This document shows positions 58,438 to 64,000 of a DNA stretch of 64,000 bases, one piece after another. The notes below the pieces were generated by a model. That model was not told where the DNA came from. It did no database searches and saw only the letters and a list, made by a program, of their open reading frames with translations. Both the position numbers and the translations under genes were made by a program. Where the stretch lies: the NCBI RefSeq assembly GCF_014635325.1, contig NZ_BMCT01000001.1:711743-775742 (forward strand). Reading direction: 5' to 3'. The stretch is from Azorhizobium oxalatiphilum. GTDB taxonomy: Bacteria; Pseudomonadota; Alphaproteobacteria; Rhizobiales; Xanthobacteraceae. Position 1 is the first letter of the stretch. Each line of letters starts with the position of its first letter.

Positions 58438-58992
58438 CTACACTGTCAGCAGGAGCGTGATCAGTTCGGAGGTGTGCGCGACGTTGTATTTGCGCAGCAG
58501 GCGGGTGCGGTAGATGTCCACGGTGCGGGGGCTGATGCCGAGCGCCTTGGCCACTTCCTTGCCGGTCTTGCCCTCGATGAGCAGGGTTGCAATATCGCGC
58601 TCGCGGCCGGTGAGGGAGGAGCGCAGGGACTGCCCCTCGACACCGGGCTTCGACAGTTCGCTGAAGGCCCACAGCGTGTGGGCGTGCGCATCCTGCGGCG
58701 TGTAGGTGAAGCCGCTCACCTTCACCCAGAACAGATCGCCATTCATGCGGCGCATCACGCGGTCATCGCTGTAGCTCAGCGTCTCCGACAGCCGGCTGCC
58801 GACCCGGCGCCCGGTCTTCTCGTAGTCGGTCTGGGTCGGATAAAGCTGCACGAAGGTCTGTCCCACCATCTCGGCGATGGTGGAGCGGAAGATGGTGGCG
58901 AACATGCGGTTGCAGGCGATGATCACCCGATCACGACCGATGGCCTGACCCACGGGTGAATTCTCGAACGCCTGCTGGTAGTCCACCTCCAT
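58438..58992 (-). CDS. PAS domain LuxR-type transcriptional regulator, 184 aa
   Basis: An N-terminal PAS domain (YQQAFENSPVGQAIGRDRVI, FVQLYPTQTDYEKTGRRVGS, RRMNGDLFWVKVSGFTYTP) is followed by a C-terminal LuxR helix-turn-helix (SLTGRERDIATLLIEGKTGK then EVAKALGISPRTVDIYRTRL). There is no receiver domain. Small PAS-LuxR proteins of this type regulate catabolic or transport genes in proteobacteria, with an unknown PAS ligand. ATG at 58992 is used because GGAGGGG precedes it; ATG at 59004 is in frame. It is divergent from the liv operon, its probable target. Confidence 0.82.
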   Translation of the reverse strand: MEVDYQQAFENSPVGQAIGRDRVIIACNRMFATIFRSTIAEMVGQTFVQLYPTQTDYEKTGRRVGSRLSETLSYSDDRVMRRMNGDLFWVKVSGFTYTPQDAHAHTLWAFSELSKPGVEGQSLRSSLTGRERDIATLLIEGKTGKEVAKALGISPRTVDIYRTRLLRKYNVAHTSELITLLLTV

Positions 58993-59004
58993 GGTCCCCT
59001 CCAT

Positions 59005-59025
59005 GTTGCACTGCAATTGTGCAAC
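59005..59025. promoter_or_regulatory. Candidate operator: perfect interrupted palindrome
   Basis: GTTGCAC (59005-59011) and GTGCAAC (59019-59025) are perfect inverted arms separated by seven bases. They lie just upstream of the PAS-LuxR start codon, in the region shared with the liv operon. Confidence 0.5.
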
Positions 59026-59045
59026 TGCCGCAAAATGGCGCCGAC

Positions 59046-59078
59046 ACTTAAGTGTTCAACACCTATAGCCTTAAGTGT
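59046..59078. promoter_or_regulatory. Direct repeat CTTAAGTGTT, two copies
   Basis: CTTAAGTGTT occurs at 59046-59055 and again at 59069-59078, a spacing of 23 bases or about two helix turns. The core ACTTAAGT of the first copy is itself palindromic. It is a likely regulator-binding array for the divergent promoters. Confidence 0.5.
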
Positions 59079-59195
59079 TTAGGTGTCATAGCGTCAATGC
59101 CATGACCTCCCGGACCCGCGCTCCATGGTGCGGTCCGCTCCGATAAGAAGCCGGCAAATAGCTGGCCTTTCAGGGGAAAGACGTATTTGACGGCC

Positions 59196-59966
59196 ATGGC
59201 AGAAGCTCAGCTGGCGATATCCGATCTCGCCATTCACTTCGGCGGCGTGCGGGCGCTGGATGGCGCCTCGTTCGACATCCGGCCCGGCATCACCACGGGC
59301 CTGATCGGCCCGAACGGCGCCGGCAAGACGACGCTCTTCAACTGCATCTCGGGCCTCATTCCGGGTGCGAGCGGGCAGGTTCGGTTTGAAGGCCGCGACA
59401 TTTCCCGCGCCCGTCCCGAGGCCATTTCGCGGGCCGGCCTCGTGCGCTCCTTCCAGCTGGCAAGGGGCTGCGAGAATCTCACCGTGTTCGAGCATCTGAT
59501 GCTCTATGGGCCGCGCCAGCAGGGCGAGAACCTGCTGAAAGCCTTCATCGGTGGTCGTGCCGTGCGCGAACAGGAAGAGAAGCTGCGGGACGAGGCGCTG
59601 GACATGGCCGGGCGCCTGCGCCTCACCCATGTGCTGGATAACCTCGTCACCCGGCTTTCCGGCGGCCAGAAGAAGTTGCTGGAGATCGGCCGCGTGCTGC
59701 TCGCCAAGCCGAAGATGATCCTGCTCGACGAGCCCATGGCGGGCGTCAACCCGACGCTGGTGCAGGAAATCGCCGACCATCTGGAGGTGATCCGCAGGAG
59801 CGGCATCGCCATCGTCCTGATCGAGCACGAAATGGAGCTGATCGACCGGCTGTGCGACGAGGTGATCGTCATGGCGGCAGGCAAGTTCCTGGCGCGGGGG
59901 AGCTTCTCCGACATCCAGTCGAACCGCGACGTGCAGGAAAGCTATCTGGGGCTGAGGCGCCAATGA
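59196..59966 (+). CDS. livG: Branched-chain amino acid-type ABC importer ATPase LivG, 256 aa
   Basis: Motifs: Walker A GPNGAGKTTLFNCI, LVRSFQLARGCENLTVFEHL, signature LSGGQKKLLEIGRVL, Walker B MILLDEPMAGVNPTLVQEI and H-loop LIEHEMELIDRLCDEVIVMA. It starts with MAEAQLAISDLAIHFGGVRA. An in-frame TTG at 59187 has better purine spacing (GGGGAAAG), so the start could be three codons earlier. It forms an importer with the four following genes. Members of this family also carry amides, urea or aromatic acids, so the substrate need not be an amino acid. Confidence 0.88.
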   Translation: MAEAQLAISDLAIHFGGVRALDGASFDIRPGITTGLIGPNGAGKTTLFNCISGLIPGASGQVRFEGRDISRARPEAISRAGLVRSFQLARGCENLTVFEHLMLYGPRQQGENLLKAFIGGRAVREQEEKLRDEALDMAGRLRLTHVLDNLVTRLSGGQKKLLEIGRVLLAKPKMILLDEPMAGVNPTLVQEIADHLEVIRRSGIAIVLIEHEMELIDRLCDEVIVMAAGKFLARGSFSDIQSNRDVQESYLGLRRQ

Positions 59967-60700
59967 CCGATCTCGCCATCAAGGGAATTCGCGGCGGATA
60001 TCCCAACGCCGAGGAGATCGTGAAGGGCATCGATCTCGATGTGCGCGCCAGCGATCTCACCGTCATCATCGGCCCCAACGGCGCCGGCAAATCCACCTTC
60101 CTGAAGCTGGTGGCCGGCCTGCTGAAGCCCACCGAAGGCGACATCCGCCTGCAGGGCGAGGCGCTGCCACCGGGCAAGGCGCAGGTGGCCTGCATCAAGG
60201 GCATGAGCTTCGTGCCGCAGGAGCGCAACGTCTTCGGCAATCTCACCGTGCGTGAGAATCTGGAGATGGGCGGCTATCTGCTGCGCCATGGCCTCAAAGA
60301 CCGCATCGAGGAGCAGCTCACCCGCTTTCCGCTGCTGAAGGGCCGTTTGCGCGACAAGGCCGGCAATCTCTCCGGCGGCCAGCGGCAGGTGCTGGCCATG
60401 GCCATCGCGCTGATGACCAATCCCAGCGTGCTGCTGCTGGATGAGCCCACCGCAGGCCTCTCGCCTGCCGCGGCGGACGAGATTTTCGATCTGGTGCGCG
60501 ATCTGGCCAAAGCGGGCCTCGCCATCCTGATGGTGGAGCAGAACGCGCTGCTGGCGCTGGAATACGGCACCAGGGGCCTCGTGCTGGTGGCCGGCCGGAA
60601 GGTGCAGGAAAGCACCGCCGCCGCGCTGCTGGCGGATGACGAGGTGCGCCACCTCTTCCTCGGCCGGCGCGAAGGCGCGCATGCGGCCGTGGGGCACTGA
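59963..60700 (+). CDS. livF: Branched-chain amino acid-type ABC importer ATPase LivF, 245 aa
   Basis: Second ATPase of the importer: Walker A GPNGAGKSTFLKLV, SFVPQERNVFGNLTVRENLE, signature LSGGQRQVLAMAIALM, Walker B VLLLDEPTAGLSPAAADEIF and MVEQNALLALEYGTRGLVL. ATG at 59963 overlaps the LivG stop by four bases, which also rules out the longer upstream frame. Confidence 0.88.
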   Translation: MTDLAIKGIRGGYPNAEEIVKGIDLDVRASDLTVIIGPNGAGKSTFLKLVAGLLKPTEGDIRLQGEALPPGKAQVACIKGMSFVPQERNVFGNLTVRENLEMGGYLLRHGLKDRIEEQLTRFPLLKGRLRDKAGNLSGGQRQVLAMAIALMTNPSVLLLDEPTAGLSPAAADEIFDLVRDLAKAGLAILMVEQNALLALEYGTRGLVLVAGRKVQESTAAALLADDEVRHLFLGRREGAHAAVGH

Positions 60701-60771
60701 AGCAGGACACGGAAAGCTGGCCCGGACAAACGGGTCACTGAACAACAAGCAAACCAGAGCAGGGGACCAAC

Positions 60772-61992
60772 ATGCGGATGAACAGACGTCATTTCCTTGC
60801 CGGCGTCGCCGGTGCCGGCACGCTGGCGGGCACGCTGACCCTCGGTGGCGCGGGCCGCGCCTTTGCGCAGGCTGGTCAGCCGATCAAGATCGGCATCGTC
60901 ATTCCGCTCACCGGCGCCACCAGCCAGTTCGGCACCACCATGAGCGCCGCCGCCAAGGCTGCCGCCAAGGACATCAACGATGCCGGCGGCGTCAACGGCC
61001 GCATGGTGGAAGTCCTCATCGAGGATGACCAGAGCAATCCGGAAGCGGCCGTGCGCGCCGCGCGCAAGCTGATCGACGTGGACAAGGTGGTGTCCATCGG
61101 CGGCTCCTATGCTTCGGCCGTGACGTCGGCCATTGCGCCGCTCTGCTATGAGAGCAAGACGGTGCTGTTCACCTCCTCGGGCGCCGACAGCATCACCAAG
61201 ACCCCGCACAACGGCTACATCTTCCGCACCTCGCCCACCGTGACCCTGCAGGGCACCCGCGTCGGCCAGTATGCGCTGGAGCTGGGCGCCAAGAAGATGT
61301 TCTTCCTCGGCCCCCAGACGCCGTTCGCGCAGAACTACATCGATATCATCTCCGGCCTGTTCAAGGATGCCGGCGGCACCGGGCAGGGCCTCATCTATGA
61401 GGACAAGCGCGCCAGCTACCGCACCGAAGTGGACCAGGCGCTGCGCACCAAGCCGGACGTGATCGTGCTCGGCGGCTATGTGCCCGACACCTCCGTGGTG
61501 CTGAAGGATCTCTACCGCGCCGGCTTCACCGGCAAGAAGATCGGCTTCTCCTTCGGCGTGAACCCGGTGCTGGCGGATGGCGTGCCGGCGGAGGTGTCGG
61601 AAGGCACCGCCTCGCTGGTGCCCTCGGCGGCGGAGGATTCGCCCGCCTACAAGACGCTGATCGGCAAGCTCGGCAAGCCCGCGCTCGACAGCTATTCCTG
61701 CCAGGTCTACGACCATGTGGTGCTGACCGCGCTGGCGCTGGCCTCCGATCCGGCCACGGCCGCCTCGGGCGTCGTGGTGCATGACAAGGTGCGCGCCATC
61801 TCGCAGGACGCGGCCGGCACCAAGGTGACGGACGTTGGTCAGGCGCTCAAGCTGCTCGCCGACAAGAAGGCGATCAATTATGACGGCCCGAGCGGCCCGC
61901 TTGCCTTCGCCGCCAATGGCGACGTGGAAGGGGTCTTCTTCCGCTACGAGGAAGTTCAGAAGGGCAAGTTGACCCTCCTGAAGGTGGCCTGA
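60772..61992 (+). CDS. LivJ/LivK-type ABC substrate-binding protein, 406 aa
   Basis: A twin-arginine-type signal (NRRHFLAGVAGAGTLAGTLT, then GRAFAQA) precedes a family-4 ligand-binding fold (IKIGIVIPLTGATSQFGTTM, INDAGGVNGRMVEVLIEDDQ, GGSYASAVTSAIAPLCYESK, PDVIVLGGYVPDTSVVLKDL). It captures the ligand in the periplasm for LivHM. It lies between the ATPase and permease genes. The ligand cannot be read from sequence. Confidence 0.87.
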   Translation: MRMNRRHFLAGVAGAGTLAGTLTLGGAGRAFAQAGQPIKIGIVIPLTGATSQFGTTMSAAAKAAAKDINDAGGVNGRMVEVLIEDDQSNPEAAVRAARKLIDVDKVVSIGGSYASAVTSAIAPLCYESKTVLFTSSGADSITKTPHNGYIFRTSPTVTLQGTRVGQYALELGAKKMFFLGPQTPFAQNYIDIISGLFKDAGGTGQGLIYEDKRASYRTEVDQALRTKPDVIVLGGYVPDTSVVLKDLYRAGFTGKKIGFSFGVNPVLADGVPAEVSEGTASLVPSAAEDSPAYKTLIGKLGKPALDSYSCQVYDHVVLTALALASDPATAASGVVVHDKVRAISQDAAGTKVTDVGQALKLLADKKAINYDGPSGPLAFAANGDVEGVFFRYEEVQKGKLTLLKVA

Positions 61993-62014
61993 TCTCTTCT
62001 CTGGTGGTGATCCC

Positions 62015-62902
62015 GTGTTCATTGAGCTCGCACAATATGTGCTGAACGGTCTGGTGCTGGGGGCGCTCATCGCGCTCCCGGCGCTTGGGCTGACGCTGAT
62101 CTTCTCGGTCCAGGGCTTCGTCAACTTCTCCGTTGCGGCCCAGATGACGGTCGGCGCCTATGCGGCGTGGCTCGCGGGTGCCTATGTGGGATGGTCGCCC
62201 GTCCTCATGCTGGCGCTGGCCTTCGTGGTGCCGGGCATCCTCGGCATCGTCACCGACCGGCTCGCGCTGGCGCCCATCCGGCGCCAGTCCAGCGGGCACA
62301 CGGCGCTGATGCTGGCGGTGGTCTCCATCGCCCTCAATCTTGCCATCGAGAATGCGCTGCGCTTCATCTTCGGCAGCGATCTCAACAGCTTCGATACGCC
62401 CATCGAGCGCAACGTGCAGCTCTGGGGCCTCTCCTTCGGCCCGCAGCAGATGCGCAACCTCGCAACCGCGCTGGTGATCGCGCTGGCGCTCGCCGCCTTC
62501 TTCTCGCTCACCCGCTGGGGCAAGGCCATGCGGGCGGTGGCGGATAATGCGGACCTTGCCCGGCTGAAGGGCATCGACCCCAAGAGCCTCTCCAATCTCG
62601 CCACCTTCATCGGCATGGGGCTGGCGGGCGTGGGCGGTTCGCTGCTCGCCATCGACACCAGCGTCGATCCTTCCACGGGCTCGCGTTTGCTGCTGGTGAT
62701 CTTCGCGGCCAGCGTGCTCGGCGGCCTCACCAGCCTTTATGGCGCGGTGCTCGGGGCGCTGCTGATCGGCGTGATCGGCGAAGTGGCGCTCATCGCGCTG
62801 CCGCCGGTCTACCAGTCGCTGACCGCCTTCCTTGCCATCCTGATCGTCCTTCTGGTCAAGCCGACCGGCCTGTTCGCGGGCGCAGCTGGAGTGCGGAAAT
62901 GA
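62015..62902 (+). CDS. livH: Branched-chain amino acid-type ABC permease LivH, 295 aa
   Basis: Permease with about eight hydrophobic spans. LivH features seen are YVLNGLVLGALIALPALGLT, LIFSVQGFVNFSVAAQMTVG, TRWGKAMRAVADNADLARLK and VLGGLTSLYGAVLGALLIGV. GTG start. Its stop overlaps the livM start by four bases. Confidence 0.88.
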   Translation: MFIELAQYVLNGLVLGALIALPALGLTLIFSVQGFVNFSVAAQMTVGAYAAWLAGAYVGWSPVLMLALAFVVPGILGIVTDRLALAPIRRQSSGHTALMLAVVSIALNLAIENALRFIFGSDLNSFDTPIERNVQLWGLSFGPQQMRNLATALVIALALAAFFSLTRWGKAMRAVADNADLARLKGIDPKSLSNLATFIGMGLAGVGGSLLAIDTSVDPSTGSRLLLVIFAASVLGGLTSLYGAVLGALLIGVIGEVALIALPPVYQSLTAFLAILIVLLVKPTGLFAGAAGVRK

Positions 62903-63843
62903 TCTCCTATCTGCTCTTCATCGGCACGCTGACCGCCATCTACGCGCTGCTCTCGCTCGGCCTCGTGGCGAGCTGGGGGCAGGCGGGCATGGTCAATCTC
63001 GGCCTTGTCGGCTTCTTCGGCCTCGGCGCCTATTGCTCCACGCTGCTCACCCTGCTGGGCCTGCCCATCGGCCTTGCGTGGGTGGCGGGCGGGCTGCTCT
63101 CCGCCGTCATGGGCATCGCCTTCTGCCTGCTGACGCGCACGCTGCGCGGCGACTATCTCGCCATCGTCACATTGGGCTTCGGCGAGGGCCTGCGCCTCGT
63201 GGAGCTGAACGAGCGCTGGCTCACCGGCGGCAGCGACGGCATCTCGGGCATTCCGGCGCCCTTCAAGGCGGCGGCCGGGGAGCTGTTCCCGTGGCTCTAT
63301 TTCGCGATCGCGTGGGGCATCGTGCTCCTCGCGGCATGGGGGCTGAACCGCGTGCTCGGCAGTCCGTTCGGCCGTGCGCTCAGAGCCGTGCGCGACGATG
63401 AGAATGTCGCCGCAGTAGCGGGCAAGAGTGTGCTGCTGCTGAAATGTCAGGCGTTCGGCATGGGGGCGGCGCTGTTCGGCCTCGCGGGTGCGCTCTACGC
63501 CCATTTCACCAGCTACATCTCGCCCGACAATTTCGTGGTGCAGCTCACTATATACATCTTCCTCGCGGTGACGCTGGGCGGCTACAGCCGGCTGGTGGGC
63601 GCCATCCTCGGCGCGGTGGCGGTGATGTCGATCCTCGAATCCTCGCGCTTCGCGGCGGAGTTCGTGCCCGGCCTCAATGCGGTGCAGATCGCCTCGCTGC
63701 GCGAGTTCGCCATTGCTGTGGCGCTGATCATCATCATGCAGGTCCGCCCGCAGGGCATCTTCGGCCTGAAGAACGAGAAGGCCCGCGCCCCCGCGCAGCC
63801 TGACACCGCTCCCGCATCGGTCGTGTCCAGCCATGTCAAATGA
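62899..63843 (+). CDS. livM: Branched-chain amino acid-type ABC permease LivM, 314 aa
   Basis: LivM family: LGLVASWGQAGMVNLGLVGF, RTLRGDYLAIVTLGFGEGLR, LTGGSDGISGIPAPF, RAVRDDENVAAVAGKSVLLL and VTLGGYSRLVGAILGAVAV. It pairs with LivH in the membrane. The C-terminus runs past the last span into a hydrophilic tail that overlaps the next gene by 11 bases. Confidence 0.88.
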   Translation: MISYLLFIGTLTAIYALLSLGLVASWGQAGMVNLGLVGFFGLGAYCSTLLTLLGLPIGLAWVAGGLLSAVMGIAFCLLTRTLRGDYLAIVTLGFGEGLRLVELNERWLTGGSDGISGIPAPFKAAAGELFPWLYFAIAWGIVLLAAWGLNRVLGSPFGRALRAVRDDENVAAVAGKSVLLLKCQAFGMGAALFGLAGALYAHFTSYISPDNFVVQLTIYIFLAVTLGGYSRLVGAILGAVAVMSILESSRFAAEFVPGLNAVQIASLREFAIAVALIIIMQVRPQGIFGLKNEKARAPAQPDTAPASVVSSHVK

Positions 63844-64000
63844 GATCAGCAAGACCGGCTCCGCCCCGAAGGCCGGTGATGAGTTCGTCAAGATGTTCGC
63901 GGAGGCCGGCCTGCCCGGCCTCGCAGCGGCTACCGAGCGCACGCGCGGCAAGGGGCCCTATCGCTGCATCAGGCTGACCGGCGCCCGCATCATCGACGGC
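63833..64000 (+). CDS. Start of a probable amidohydrolase-family protein, cut by the window end
   Basis: The first 56 codons are visible. They begin MSNEISKTGSAPKAGDEFVK and end IRLTGARIIDG. The last segment is typical of the N-terminal strand of amidohydrolases (D-aminoacylase, allantoinase or hydantoinase-like), where it precedes the metal-binding region. It overlaps livM by 11 bases, so it is in the liv operon and may act on the imported substrate. Too little is visible for a firm name. Confidence 0.45.
   Translation, partial: MSNEISKTGSAPKAGDEFVKMFAEAGLPGLAAATERTRGKGPYRCIRLTGARIIDG

Overview
The window looks like one chromosomal stretch of a GC-rich alphaproteobacterium, probably of the Hyphomicrobiales. 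The signs are an EcfG-type stress promoter (GGAAC-N16-CGTT), an Irr-type iron-control box, alphaproteobacterial palindromic repeats between genes, and many solute-importer and amide-catabolism operons. A Xanthobacteraceae-like host is a guess from overall character only. No rRNA, tRNA, CRISPR array, phage or transposase gene was seen.

Left part (1-13.7 kb): the 5' end of ilvA, a small orphan, and a secreted PRC-barrel protein under a stress promoter. Next comes an outsized GltB-like glutamate synthase overlapping a CysJ-like diflavin reductase, which may be its electron donor in place of GltD. A diverged HemS/HmuS-type haem protein and an NMT1/TauABC-type importer follow.

13.7-26.3 kb: a ten-gene leftward catabolic operon holding an SDR, a polyamine/opine-type ABC importer, an AllC/HyuC-type amidohydrolase, a DadA-like FAD oxidase and an ATP-dependent hydantoinase (HyuA/HyuB). 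It is divergent from an RpiR-family regulator.

26.3-49.3 kb: an iron-acquisition island bracketed and subdivided by copies of one palindromic repeat. It holds a FepBCDG-type importer, dihydroxybenzoate genes (entCEBA), a stand-alone VibH-like condensation enzyme, and a VibF-like assembly line split into two proteins (Cy-Cy-A-degenerate carrier, and C-PCP-C). A TonB-dependent receptor and an NtaA-type flavin monooxygenase complete it. The set fits a catechol-polyamine siderophore carrying an oxazoline or thiazoline, as in vibriobactin or agrobactin. EntC/B/A would make 2,3-dihydroxybenzoate, EntE would load it on the EntB carrier, NRPS1 would form the heterocycle, VibH would make the first polyamine amide, and NRPS2 would finish. 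Ferric siderophore would re-enter through the TonB receptor and the Fep importer.

49.3-58.3 kb: a second, GntR-controlled hydantoinase operon (HyuB, class III aminotransferase, HyuA, MFS carrier, oligopeptide-type binding protein).

58.4-64 kb: a PAS-LuxR regulator divergent from a complete LivGFKHM-type importer, followed by the start of a probable amidohydrolase gene. The general theme of the window is scavenging of iron and of organic nitrogen.
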